A stretch of DNA of 16,225 nucleotides from an uncultured Allobaculum sp. (GTDB lineage: Bacteria > Bacillota_I > Bacilli_A > Erysipelotrichales > Erysipelotrichaceae): the NCBI GenBank assembly GCA_910577085.1, contig CAJTLE010000065.1, positions 1 through 16,225 of the forward strand, given 5' to 3'. The notes under the pieces are model-generated. The model was not told the DNA's origin. It saw only the letters and a list, made by a program, of their open reading frames with translations, and searched no databases. The translations under genes and the position numbers were made by a program. Shown piece after piece: positions 1-7,373 of this stretch (position 1 is the stretch's first letter; the number at the start of each line of letters is the position of its first letter).

Positions 1-116
1 TCCTGGCGTATTCAGCAGTTTTTAAATACTTTGATTCTGAAGATCTTTTCATAATATATTGATACAATATAAGACAATTATTATCAATATAATACATCAA
101 ATATTAACTGTTTAAT
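1..116. other. AT-rich segment with two short dyads
   Basis: No gene is visible. The segment is very AT-rich and holds two perfect dyads: ATATTGATA at 56-64 with its complement at 82-90, and ATATTAA at 101-107 with TTAATAT at 112-118 (4-nt loop). It directly abuts the transposase relic. AT-rich DNA of this kind is a usual landing site for insertion sequences, but nothing here proves a function. Confidence 0.4.
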
Positions 117-218
117 ATCATATCCAGAAGCGTGTTTATGGCAATGAGGATAGACTTCCTGGAGTCTTTTATGAAGCCGTATGTAGATGGACTAAAGATC
201 TCCATTGGCACTTTCTTC
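117..218 (-). pseudogene. Degenerate fragment of an ISL3-family transposase
   Basis: Read on the minus strand, this stretch aligns without gaps to 15564-15665 of the IS at the right end. I count 87 identical bases of 102. It corresponds to transposase residues 22-55, the N-terminal zinc-finger region. The translation keeps EESANGD, then meets an in-frame TAG at the ninth codon, then keeps RLHKRL and PHCHKHASGYD. The first cysteine of the CPHC pair (Cys44 in the IS copy) is a tyrosine here. Homology stops abruptly on both sides: no start, helix-turn-helix, DDE domain or terminal inverted repeat is visible nearby. It is a dead remnant of an older copy of the same or a close element, in opposite orientation to the right-hand copy. 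Confidence 0.85.
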
Positions 219-448
219 AAACTGTAGCCCAACCCCATCTATCCACCTTTTCCATACAAGTGTGGAGCATCAGCAAATGTGGAGGATCCAGAGTTTTCCG
301 TTTCCTTCCAGTAGGATATCTCTATTCCATCAAAAGAAAGAAGATGCCATTCTGACATCTTCAATAAATCAAAACGAGACATTATCATACATATTCCGCT
401 TGAACCGAGCAGTATGGGAGCGACTATGGTTTTAAAGCCCTTAAAAGA
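219..448. other. Non-coding stretch next to the transposase relic
   Basis: An open frame exists at 205-435 on the plus strand, but it begins inside the antisense of the transposase relic, has no ribosome binding site and has no recognisable protein character. I could not extend the relic homology into this stretch. I see no other feature. Confidence 0.5.
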
Positions 449-616
449 TCAGTTTTCCACAGATGGCGACTCTTCTTCGCTTGCCGCCCAGGCAGAATTA
501 TACTCGTCTATATTTAACATCTGGTCCTCTTTAGAATTTGTGTCTGAGGAAGAGCAGCCATAAACAAAAAGCAGAGAGCTGCTCAGAGTGATTAAACAAA
601 ATTTCTGAAATGTCAT
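449..616 (-). CDS. Very small acidic lipoprotein (55 aa)
   Basis: The start at 616 is chosen because AAAGAGGT lies just upstream; a longer frame from 682 has no such site. The product begins with a lipoprotein signal peptide: MTFQK, a hydrophobic core and a lipobox-like VYGC with Cys21 as the expected lipidated residue. The mature part is only 35 residues, Ser-rich then acidic (CSSSD, then EEES near the end), with no recognised domain. It should be lipidated by Lgt, which is encoded in this window, and anchored outside the membrane. The gene is divergent from the HTH-TPR regulator at 958. The signal peptide end, LLFVYG, resembles in character the hydrophobic peptides that enterococci release from lipoprotein signal peptides. 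That role is only a hypothesis. Tyr at the -2 lipobox position is unusual. Confidence 0.6.
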   Translation of the reverse strand: MTFQKFCLITLSSSLLFVYGCSSSDTNSKEDQMLNIDEYNSAWAASEEESPSVEN

Positions 617-957
617 AAGTACCTCTTTACAATTAAGGCCTAAACGCTGCAACGCCCTGTTTTTGAAATGCCCCGAAAACAAAAGTACCCTATACTTTGA
701 TCATATTCCCACTGTAGCTTCCATATGCAGCGGTGCATTGCTATGCGTTTAAGCGACAGAAGCACTTAGTGGACTTTATGTTCCTGACAAAATTTAGAAA
801 CGAGTGCGGGTTCGTTCCATGAGATTGTTAGAAGAATCGTTGACGTTGCCACTAAATACCTCGCTAATCTTTTTTCCTTTCGTTTTTATGATTAAATGCT
901 ACCATATAAGTAAAATAAATAAACCACGATAAATTCGCGAAAATATTTGAGGAGTAA
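617..957. other. Divergent intergenic region between lipoprotein and regulator
   Basis: No gene is supported. A perfect 7-bp inverted repeat, TTAGTGG at 766-772 and CCACTAA at 849-855, encloses a smaller dyad near 797-818 (AACGA/TCGTT). A T-run follows at about 870-876, so a structured transcript is possible. I tested a tRNA-like fold because of the 7-bp stem and a GGTTCG stretch, and the arms do not fit. The last 60 bases are AT-rich and end in GAGGAG, the ribosome binding site of the regulator. Confidence 0.35.
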
Positions 958-2226
958 ATGGCTATTAACATTAACGATCACTTTGGCTATATTGAAAAAC
1001 AGCTTCGAATCCAGAGAGAGATATCGATCGATAACGTTTCAAACGACCTGAAAATTTCTAAAGGTTATCTGAGTGAAGCTGAAAATGGAAAAAGAAAGCT
1101 GAACGAATTAACGTTCCGAAAATTTCTTGATTTCTATGAAATCGATTTTGATTTCGATCCAAGTTTGACAGAGGAAGTCCAGCGGTTACTGAATGATCTG
1201 ATGGAAGCCTATATTTACAAAAATGCGGCAAAAGAAGAACAAATACTGACGGTTTTTGAAAACAAAACATCTTCTTACGAAACATCTCTTGCCTGTCTTT
1301 ACATCCCGTTATTCAGGATGATGGCAGCCCGAAAAAAAGATCCAGCAGGCATGTCAGATTTAGAACGGAATGCATTTAAGGAAATCGATGAATATCTGCC
1401 CGCTTACGATAATGATGAAACAGCACTTATCTTCTATTTAAAGGCTTTTCAGGCGGGAAGAAGGAAGGCGTTTGATCAGGCGCTGGATTATTATGCCAAG
1501 GCTCTGGCGGCGTTTGATGGAGGACTCTGGCCACAGCTTGAGGGAATCATTAAGCTGAATTATGCCTATACCATTATGTTTGGAAAATCATATTATGAAG
1601 GATGTTGTGTCGGTCTGGAAGCCCATGACATTTTTGTCAGGCATGGAAATTATGCCAGAGCTTTAATGTGCTACAACAATATCGCAAACTATCTGCTCTG
1701 CCTTCAGGCATTCGAAGGAGCCAAGGCGTATCTTCGAAAAATCTTGCTTTCACCATCGATCCAAAACGTTCCGGTTTATGGAGATGCAGTCACAACGATG
1801 TTGATCACCCTGACACTGGAAGGGAGTTTTCAAGAAGCGATCGAGTTTGCGGCTGAGCACTCCACTGATGGTAATAATGGTTTTATTCGTAACTTGCCAT
1901 TAGTTCCATATTGTCATTATCGTCTGGGACAATATGACCAGTGTCTGGAACAAATGGCACAATTCGATCCCGGCCAGCTTGAAAGCGATGATAAAGCCTT
2001 ATTTGGATTGCTTAAAGCAATTTTGAAGGGAGATCCTGCCAAGATTGAAGCCGCCAAACAGAAAATGCGACGAATTTGCTGCAAGCAACGAAACTGGAGC
2101 ATGCTGATGGTTCTTTATCAGCTGCTGATTGACTACTATAAGTCTGTGAACAATCTGGAATTATTGGTCGAGGCTTATGAAGAAAACAATCAAATTCTCA
2201 GACACCAGCTGCCCCTGGAAATCTAA
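958..2226 (+). CDS. HTH (XRE/Cro type) regulator with TPR-like C-terminal domain, RRNPP-like
   Basis: The start is fixed by GAGGAG a few bases before the ATG. Residues about 8-62 form an XRE-type helix-turn-helix (SNDLKISKGYLSEAENGKRK holds the recognition helix). The remaining 350 residues are helical and look like degenerate TPRs, with repeated signals such as FDQALDYYAKALAAFDGGLW, then NYARALMCYNNIANYLL, then EGSFQEAIEFA and YRLGQYDQCLEQ. A short HTH followed by a long TPR array, at about 420 residues, is the layout of RRNPP peptide-responsive regulators (NprR is of similar length; Rgg and PlcR are shorter). The peptide-binding role is inferred from architecture only. The divergent small lipoprotein could be a target or a peptide source. 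No downstream peptide gene with a convincing ribosome binding site was found in 2227-2490. Confidence 0.75.
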   Translation: MAININDHFGYIEKQLRIQREISIDNVSNDLKISKGYLSEAENGKRKLNELTFRKFLDFYEIDFDFDPSLTEEVQRLLNDLMEAYIYKNAAKEEQILTVFENKTSSYETSLACLYIPLFRMMAARKKDPAGMSDLERNAFKEIDEYLPAYDNDETALIFYLKAFQAGRRKAFDQALDYYAKALAAFDGGLWPQLEGIIKLNYAYTIMFGKSYYEGCCVGLEAHDIFVRHGNYARALMCYNNIANYLLCLQAFEGAKAYLRKILLSPSIQNVPVYGDAVTTMLITLTLEGSFQEAIEFAAEHSTDGNNGFIRNLPLVPYCHYRLGQYDQCLEQMAQFDPGQLESDDKALFGLLKAILKGDPAKIEAAKQKMRRICCKQRNWSMLMVLYQLLIDYYKSVNNLELLVEAYEENNQILRHQLPLEI

Positions 2227-2490
2227 CAAGAGACGTCAAGTGGCAAATGTTCGCGAACTTTTAATCTGTTTATGGCTTTTTTGGAGGATTGAAGAAGTTC
2301 AGCTGCAGAAAACTGAATTGGAAAACAACTCTTACAAAAATAGTGTCATCACTTTTATGACTTTTACAAGTCTTTATTCCAATGAAGAGTAAGAATGCAG
2401 ATCCTGCAGACTCGTGTTCTTGTAAACAGATATCTTCGGGGGCAGGGTCATGCAATACGATCTGCAAATTATAAGACAGGAGGAAATCCA

Positions 2491-3033
2491 ATGAAATCCA
2501 TTATCTTAGCCGGAGGCTGTTTCTGGGGCCTTCAGAAATTTTTTGATCAGTTTGAAGGGTTGAAAACAGAAACTGGGTATGTCAACGGACAGACAAGCCA
2601 GGTCAGCTATCAACAAGTGTGTGCAGGAAGCGGGCATGCGGAAGCGGTCAAGATTGAGTATCCGGATTCAATTGACCTGGGCCAGATTCTGGCGGCTTAT
2701 TTTGCGGCAGTTGATCCAACTTCTTTGAACCGGCAGGGAAATGATGTTGGAATCAATTACCGGACAGGCATCTATGTCACCAGTGCTCATGATGCCCAGA
2801 TTGCCAAAGCGATGCTTACCGATTTGCAGAAACATTTCGATCAGCCCATCCAGATTGAAGTCAGGAAGCTGGAAAACTATTGTCCAGCAGAGGAATATCA
2901 CCAGAAATACCTGGATAAAAATCCTGGCGGATATTGTCATCTGCCAAAATGGCTGCTTGCCGGCCATGTTCTGCCTTCAGAATCCGAAGTGCTCAAAAGT
3001 TATCCTTCACTGGAAACAGTTTTATCGGAATGA
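2491..3033 (+). CDS. msrA: Peptide methionine sulfoxide reductase MsrA
   Basis: This enzyme reduces the S-epimer of methionine sulfoxide in proteins back to methionine, in the cytoplasm, usually with thioredoxin as final reductant. The start at 2491 follows a strong AGGAGG and gives 180 residues, normal for the family; an upstream in-frame start at 2395 has no such support. The catalytic motif GGCFWG is at residues 8-13 with Cys10 as nucleophile. Other family marks are GSGHAEAVKIEY (46-57), QGNDVGINYRTGIY (82-95), CPAEEYHQKYL (131-141) and GGYCH (146-150). Cys131 and Cys149 are candidates for resolving cysteines. No MsrB domain is fused or adjacent. The 264 bases before the gene hold no clear gene. 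Confidence 0.95.
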   Translation: MKSIILAGGCFWGLQKFFDQFEGLKTETGYVNGQTSQVSYQQVCAGSGHAEAVKIEYPDSIDLGQILAAYFAAVDPTSLNRQGNDVGINYRTGIYVTSAHDAQIAKAMLTDLQKHFDQPIQIEVRKLENYCPAEEYHQKYLDKNPGGYCHLPKWLLAGHVLPSESEVLKSYPSLETVLSE

Positions 3034-3099
3034 TATAAGCTGTTCATCACAAGTGCGAGGTAAGTGTTGCGGTCATTAGTTCCGATAAACCCTTTTTTT
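3021..3099 (+). terminator. Possible terminator after msrA (long loop)
   Basis: TTTATCGGAA at 3021-3030, overlapping the end of msrA, is perfectly complementary to TTCCGATAAA at 3080-3089. CCC and a run of seven T (3093-3099) follow. The 49-nt loop is long for a simple terminator, so the stem may instead be part of a larger fold. Confidence 0.5.
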
Positions 3100-3104
3100 C
3101 CACT

Positions 3105-3110
3105 TATAAT
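3105..3110 (+). promoter_or_regulatory. -10-like TATAAT upstream of fic
   Basis: A perfect TATAAT lies 24 bases before the fic start and just after the T-run that ends the msrA unit. No good -35 element is found at 16-18 bp, so the call rests on the -10 hexamer and its position. Confidence 0.35.
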
Positions 3111-3134
3111 GGAGTTGCCAATTAGGAAGGTCTG

Positions 3135-4130
3135 ATGCCGATGAAATACATGACGGTGCTGGAAGCCTCCCGCAAGTGGGGAATTTCTGATCGTCGTGTC
3201 CGTTTTCTCTGTTCTCAGGGAAGAATCAGGGGCATCATTCAGCAAGGGCGGCGTTATTTGATTCCGGATACCACGGAAAAACCTCGTGATGAACGTATCC
3301 GGCGTACAAAAGTTTCTGATCCACGTAAGTATAATGATTTTACGAGACTGGATTTTCTCAAAGCAATGATGGGCGATACTCCCTCTCCAGGTGTTCAGTA
3401 TCGAAAAGAAAGTGACCAGCAGTTTTTAAAGGAATTTACCTGCAGCAGTTCAGCGATGGAGGGCAACACGCTGAATCAGCAGGAGGTAGATGAAGTTTTA
3501 AACGGACGCGTGGTCGCCGGACATTCTTTGACTGAGCATATGAGTGTTGTCGGCAACAAAGATGCGATGAGCTATGCCATGGCCTGTGCCCGAGAGCGTA
3601 AACCATTGTCTCAGAATGTTATCCGGAACATTCATTCTCTAGTACTGATGGACCAGCCTTTGACTAAAGGAAAATACCGGCGGGTCAAAGTCAGATTGAA
3701 AGGGGCAGATTCAAGTCCAGTCCAGATTGATCTGATTGAGCCGCGGGTCAATGATTTGTTGAACATCAATACGCAGCGAAAAAAAGTGATGCACCCAATT
3801 GAGCGAATCACCAGGTTCTATCTCGAGTTTCAGTCCATTCACCCCTTTGAAGATGGAAACGGACGGACTGCCAGGGTCCTGCTGAATCTGGAACTGATGC
3901 AGAACGGCTATCCCCCAATTCTTTTCACTGCCTCTGATCAGGATGCCTATAAAAAGGCCATGCGGGAGTTCTTTAATTCCCATGATGCATCAAAAATGAT
4001 CCGGTTAATCAGTGAGAAAGTTGAAAATGCGATGGAGCGATATCTTTCTTCATCCCGGAAACGGAAACCAAAAAAAGCTGCCCAGCCTAAACCAGCTCAG
4101 GAACCATCCGATGCCATTGGACTGGCTTAA
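3135..4130 (+). CDS. Fic family protein (probable AMP transferase) with N-terminal HTH and inhibitory helix
   Basis: Fic enzymes usually move AMP from ATP to a hydroxyl side chain of a target protein. The full active-site motif HPFEDGNGRTAR is at residues 236-247 with catalytic His236, so the enzyme looks intact. Before the core sits SSSAMEGN (104-111), matching the S-x-x-x-E-G/N inhibitory motif of class II Fic proteins; Glu109 would block the ATP-orienting Arg. Residues 4-45 form a helix-turn-helix of excisionase/MerR type (EASRKWGISDRRVRFLCSQGRI). The C-terminus is a basic, proline-containing tail (SSRKRKPKKAAQPKP). The start at 3135 follows AGGAAGG; ATG at 3141 is an alternative. There is no separate antitoxin gene beside it, which agrees with the internal inhibitory helix. 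The target is unknown. Confidence 0.9.
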   Translation: MPMKYMTVLEASRKWGISDRRVRFLCSQGRIRGIIQQGRRYLIPDTTEKPRDERIRRTKVSDPRKYNDFTRLDFLKAMMGDTPSPGVQYRKESDQQFLKEFTCSSSAMEGNTLNQQEVDEVLNGRVVAGHSLTEHMSVVGNKDAMSYAMACARERKPLSQNVIRNIHSLVLMDQPLTKGKYRRVKVRLKGADSSPVQIDLIEPRVNDLLNINTQRKKVMHPIERITRFYLEFQSIHPFEDGNGRTARVLLNLELMQNGYPPILFTASDQDAYKKAMREFFNSHDASKMIRLISEKVENAMERYLSSSRKRKPKKAAQPKPAQEPSDAIGLA

Positions 4131-4160
4131 GTAAGGACAACTGATTCAGGACACTTGTAT

Positions 4161-4191
4161 AAACAGGGTGGAGTTTTCTTCATCCTGTTTT
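4161..4191 (+). terminator. Intrinsic terminator after fic
   Basis: AAACAGGGTG at 4161-4170 pairs with CATCCTGTTT at 4181-4190 (one G-T pair), with a 10-nt loop, 30 bases after the fic stop codon. The T-tract is short and lies partly within the stem. Confidence 0.55.
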
Positions 4192-4252
4192 CGTCGTGCA
4201 AATAACAGCCTCTAACCCGTTTTCTTCCATCAATTATCCTCTGTCATCTGTC

Positions 4253-4504
4253 ATTCACTGACAAACTTCTGTCATCTATCCTCTACCATTGCCATGATCA
4301 TTGGCTGGTATCCTGCTACTCTCTGATTTCACTGCTGTCCTTATTTCGTTATTCACTGACAGCCTTCTGTCATCTACCCTCTACCATTGCCATGATCATT
4401 GGCTGGTATCCTGCTACTCTCTGATTTCACTGCTGTCCTTATTTCGTTATTCACTGACAGCCTTCTGTCATCTACCCTCTACCATTGCCATAACTGTTGG
4501 CTGG
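4253..4504. repeat. 98-bp tandem repeat, about 2.6 copies
   Basis: Units begin with ATTCACTGAC at 4253, 4351 and 4449. Copies 1 and 2 differ at three positions out of 98. Copy 3 matches copy 2 for its first 43 bases, then diverges and ends near the shared TTGGCTGG at 4504. Each unit contains two dyads: TGACAG/CTGTCA with a 4-base gap (imperfect in copy 1), and an ATGATCAT palindrome flanked by CC and GG. A shorter related stretch (TCTGTCATCTGTCATTCACTGAC-like) precedes copy 1. The repeat creates look-alike reading frames starting 98 bp apart, which I reject as genes. It fills the gap between convergent fic and the 215-aa gene. Confidence 0.9.
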
Positions 4505-4562
4505 AGAGGGTTTTTCATTTACTGGGAAACATTGATTTTGAAGACGAATCATCAGCCGATTT

Positions 4563-5210
4563 TCAGATCTGGTTGATCAAGGCCAGCAGCATTTCAAAAT
4601 TATAGGGAAAATCATTGAACCCTTCGATCAAAAAGACTTTATGGCCCCTGGCTTTCCAGCGCAGGGTGACGGACCAGTAGATCTGTCTGCTGCTGTGACG
4701 GTCGAATCCTTTGGGTTTATAGCGGTGAAACCAGTCGACCAGATCGATCTGACTCAGGGCTTTGACGAAGTCTCCTTTATTCATGGACTGGACGACGATG
4801 GTCTGGGAATCTGCGGGTGAGAGGCGCATGTAGGTTGTTTTGACAATCTGATCATTGATGAAAAGATAATCAAAGACTTGAGTATTTCCGTTCTGACTTC
4901 CAATTTCGAAGGAAAAGGTGATCATACTCTGCATGCGTCTGGCAAAGTCTGCTTTTCGTTTTTCATAGACACTGTCTGGCATTGGCAGGCCGCTGTCAAG
5001 AATTGCCTGCAGGGTCTGCTGGAGGGCGTGTTCGAGATCCTGAATGGTCTTCTGCTCGTCAGGAAGTAAAAACATATCCTGATTGCGCGCAAACATCTGT
5101 TTTTCGACCTCGGTTTTGGCGATTGCCAGCTGTCGGCGGTAGTTTCTGACCTTGCGGGCCATCTCAATCGAAGTGTTTCTGGAAGGATTCTGGTTGGAAT
5201 TGCTGCTCAT
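4563..5210 (-). CDS. Unrecognised 215-aa protein with coiled-coil N-terminal half
   Basis: I do not recognise this family. The start at 5210 is chosen because CAGGAG lies 10 bases upstream and the product begins MSSNSNQN; the frame stays open upstream to 5423, but that part (MSVKVRQRF and onward) has no ribosome binding site support. Residues about 10-80 are charged and helical, likely coiled coil (ARKVRNYRRQL, then FLLPDEQKTIQDLEHALQQT). The C-terminal half looks like a mixed alpha/beta domain and ends with WSVTLRWKARGHKV, then IEGFNDFPYNFEMLLALI. The pattern of strand, Gly-x-Asn, Pro, then a short helix closes the protein. No signal peptide, membrane segment or catalytic motif is visible. 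It is a single-gene unit, convergent with fic. Confidence 0.65.
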   Translation of the reverse strand: MSSNSNQNPSRNTSIEMARKVRNYRRQLAIAKTEVEKQMFARNQDMFLLPDEQKTIQDLEHALQQTLQAILDSGLPMPDSVYEKRKADFARRMQSMITFSFEIGSQNGNTQVFDYLFINDQIVKTTYMRLSPADSQTIVVQSMNKGDFVKALSQIDLVDWFHRYKPKGFDRHSSRQIYWSVTLRWKARGHKVFLIEGFNDFPYNFEMLLALINQI

Positions 5211-5437
5211 AATTTCTTTCTCCTGTTCTGTTGGGGGGACAAAGAGATTTCGAAGTCTATATTCTGGCTGGTCCCGAATGCTGCAGTCAGGGAACCAGAG
5301 GCTGTAAGGGAAGGGAATAAATAACGGCATGATGGGGGTAAAATCCCTGGCAGAGCCGATCTGGATAAGATCCGATATAGAGAAAATATGGATTTGAAAT
5401 CTCTGTCTGACTTTGACTGACACCGGTTTGAAGACTC

Positions 5438-5478
5438 AAAAGAACTTGTCCAGAAAATCAGAGGAACAAGTTCTTTTT
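5438..5478 (+). terminator. Strong hairpin with T-run, possibly bidirectional
   Basis: AAAAGAACTTG at 5438-5448 pairs perfectly (11 bp) with CAAGTTCTTTT at 5467-5477, followed by TGTCTTTTTC. On the minus strand the stem also ends in TTTT. It lies upstream of the 215-aa gene and has no clear gene before it on either strand, so what it ends is unknown. Confidence 0.6.
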
Positions 5479-6115
5479 GTCTTTTTCAAATGGGCACACG
5501 TATGCATGGCGGACCGGACAGAAAAACCAGTATGGTTCGATCCGTTCGATCTGAACGATCATTCATCATCGTTATCCATGTCAAAATCGTCGATCAGGAA
5601 AAATGAACTTCCTTGTTTGTATGAGTACGAGTGAAAAACGAACGCAAGCACATGGAGAAGTCTAGAGGTGAATACAGTCTGAATCAAGTCATGGAAAAAT
5701 AGCGGCAGAGGTGAAAAGAACTGACTGTACATCCCGTAAAGCAGGGTGCTCTATGGATGTTATGAGTGTTAATTTATATATTGTTAAAAGCGATATCTCA
5801 CTATGAATCAATCCTGCCTTTTCCAGACATGTTTTACTTCTCCGTGATACGAAAGCTGAATTCACAAAAGTGTTTTAATTTATAAAGCCAGAATAGAGAA
5901 GCCTGAAATGAATCTTTTTAATCGCCGATTTCGTGAGTTTGTTCTTTTTGTGGTATCTGTTGGGTTAACAGATCAGTTCATTGATTTCCCTGTACGTTAG
6001 ATAAAGAAAAAGTCGAAAAAGAAGCCGCAATGGCCTGTTTGGAAGATAATAGGAATCTGTTTACAAAAGGATAAGGAATCCATTCTGAGGATTCTCAAAA
6101 TTTATCGGAACAGTA
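5479..6115. other. Gene-poor stretch of about 640 bp
   Basis: No credible gene. GTTCGATC occurs twice in tandem at 5535-5542 and 5544-5551, followed by GAACGATC at 5553-5560. A 57-codon minus-strand frame (5559-5732) ends in a very acidic tail but lacks a ribosome binding site. A dyad GAATCC/GGATTC (6076-6081, 6089-6094) precedes the SPFH promoter. The base composition is uneven and the stretch may be a decayed gene. Confidence 0.4.
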
Positions 6116-6124
6116 TGGTATATT
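6116..6124 (+). promoter_or_regulatory. Extended -10 promoter of the SPFH gene
   Basis: TGGTATATT fits an extended -10 (TGn plus TATATT), 52 bases before the start codon. There is no clear -35 at the expected distance. Downstream, at 6135-6153, CGATCC and GGATCG form a 6-bp hairpin in the 5' leader. Confidence 0.5.
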
Positions 6125-6176
6125 CTAAATAATCCGATCCTGCGAAAGGATCGCTTACTCTCTGGAGGTAAACTAC

Positions 6177-7373
6177 ATGGGAATTATTAAATGGTCACTC
6201 GATGCGGCTCGCTCGACATATGCAGATCAGCCAAAGGAAATTCTGACCTGTGAAGGGTTAAGCAATGATATTCTTGCGGTTCCTGCCACTCAAAAAGGCA
6301 AAAACGGCCGGGCCAATCCTGTTCTGACTGATGGTTCCGTATTTAATGTCGGAATCAATCAGGCAGCTCTGCTCATTGAAAATGGTAAAGTTCATGACTT
6401 TGTCATTGCGGACAGTGAAAAGAATACAGGCCAGTATATTTACGATACAAATGCGGAACCTTCCTTATTAACTGGAGGCCTTCGCAACTGGGATAGTGTC
6501 TGGAAGACGGTGAAAGACCGCTTCAGTTTTGGCGGCCAGAGTCCTAACACGATGAATCTGGTTTACTTAAACCTTAAAGAAATTACCGGCAACCCGGTGG
6601 GCGTTGGCAAGATTCCATTTATCGACAACTATCTCAATACCCGCCTGCTGCTGGGTCTGCATGGCTATTACACGTTCCGGATCTCCAATCCTGCTGTTTT
6701 CTATGAAAATCTGCTGATGGATCCAACCCGTAAATATCGCAAAGAGGAGATTACCGAGCAGCTGCGTGTCGAAATGATGCCAAAGATCTCGGCAGCCCTG
6801 GCAAAAATTGCTCCACTTTGTGTCAATGGCTACCAGGACATCTATGCGCATGATGAAGATCTGGCCAAAGCGCTCAACGAATCGCTTGGCAAAGAGTGGC
6901 TCGATTCCCGTGGAATTGAACTGGTTAAGGTCGCTTTAAATCCTGAACTTTCTCCAGCGGATTCCAAACGGGTCATGGAACTGGAAAATGCCAAGACTCT
7001 TTCCAATACCGATATGGCAATTGGTTCCATGGTTAACGCCCAGAACCAGGCCATGCAAAATGCGGCCGGCAACGCCCATGGTGCAGTCAATGGCTTTATG
7101 GGCATGAATATGGCTGGCGGCGGCATGAATGCCAGTGATCTGCTCAAAGCGAAAATGGCTTCCCAGCCTGCTCCTTCTCAGGCATCTCCAGCAGCTTCTT
7201 CCAGTGCTGCCGGAAGCTGGACCTGCCCGGTTTGTGGTGCGGTCAACACTGGAAAGTTCTGTCCAAATGATGGAACACCAAAACCTGCCGGTCCAAAATT
7301 TTGTCCCGAATGCGGCCATCAGGTAGAAGCCGGCGCAAAATTCTGCCCGGAATGCGGAACAAAGCTCAGTTAA
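6177..7373 (+). CDS. SPFH-domain protein with C-terminal zinc ribbons (YdjI-like)
   Basis: The start follows GGAGG by 8 bases. Residues about 20-270 resemble the SPFH (stomatin/prohibitin/flotillin) domain of bacterial YdjI-type, virion-core-like proteins, including DGSVFNVGINQAALLIENGK and later LDSRGIELVKVALN. A linker rich in Met, Gly and Ala (about 290-345) leads to two zinc-ribbon modules. The first has Cys350, Cys353 and Cys362, but Asp365 where the fourth cysteine is expected (CPND). The second is complete: Cys376, Cys379, Cys390, Cys393 in paired CPECG knuckles. In Bacillus subtilis YdjI works with a PspA homologue at the membrane; no PspA or small membrane partner is next to this copy. 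No transmembrane helix is visible, so membrane association would be peripheral. Function here is inferred from the family. Confidence 0.82.
   Translation: MGIIKWSLDAARSTYADQPKEILTCEGLSNDILAVPATQKGKNGRANPVLTDGSVFNVGINQAALLIENGKVHDFVIADSEKNTGQYIYDTNAEPSLLTGGLRNWDSVWKTVKDRFSFGGQSPNTMNLVYLNLKEITGNPVGVGKIPFIDNYLNTRLLLGLHGYYTFRISNPAVFYENLLMDPTRKYRKEEITEQLRVEMMPKISAALAKIAPLCVNGYQDIYAHDEDLAKALNESLGKEWLDSRGIELVKVALNPELSPADSKRVMELENAKTLSNTDMAIGSMVNAQNQAMQNAAGNAHGAVNGFMGMNMAGGGMNASDLLKAKMASQPAPSQASPAASSSAAGSWTCPVCGAVNTGKFCPNDGTPKPAGPKFCPECGHQVEAGAKFCPECGTKLS

Noticed and set aside
205..435. Plus-strand frame of 76 codons at the left end
   Set aside because: It begins antisense to the transposase relic, has no ribosome binding site and shows no protein-like pattern.
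766..855. tRNA-like 7-bp stem with GGTTCG nearby
   Set aside because: The T-arm-like stretch is about 30 bases from the 3' stem, and no D or anticodon arm can be drawn on either strand.
2296..2364. Short TTG-start frame (23 codons, basic, hydrophobic end) downstream of the regulator, as a possible signal peptide gene
   Set aside because: GGAGG is only one base from the TTG, too close for a start, and the peptide lacks an export signal core.
4253..4504. CRISPR array
   Set aside because: Units are 98 bp, directly adjacent and almost identical along their whole length; there are no unique spacers and no cas genes.
4301..4605. Two look-alike 91- and 68-codon frames starting 98 bp apart
   Set aside because: They are reading frames through the tandem repeat, without ribosome binding sites, and they run into the antisense of the next gene.
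5559..5732. 57-codon minus-strand frame ending in DDFDMDNDDE
   Set aside because: The acidic tail looks protein-like, but there is no ribosome binding site and the rest is not recognisable; it may be a decayed gene end at most.
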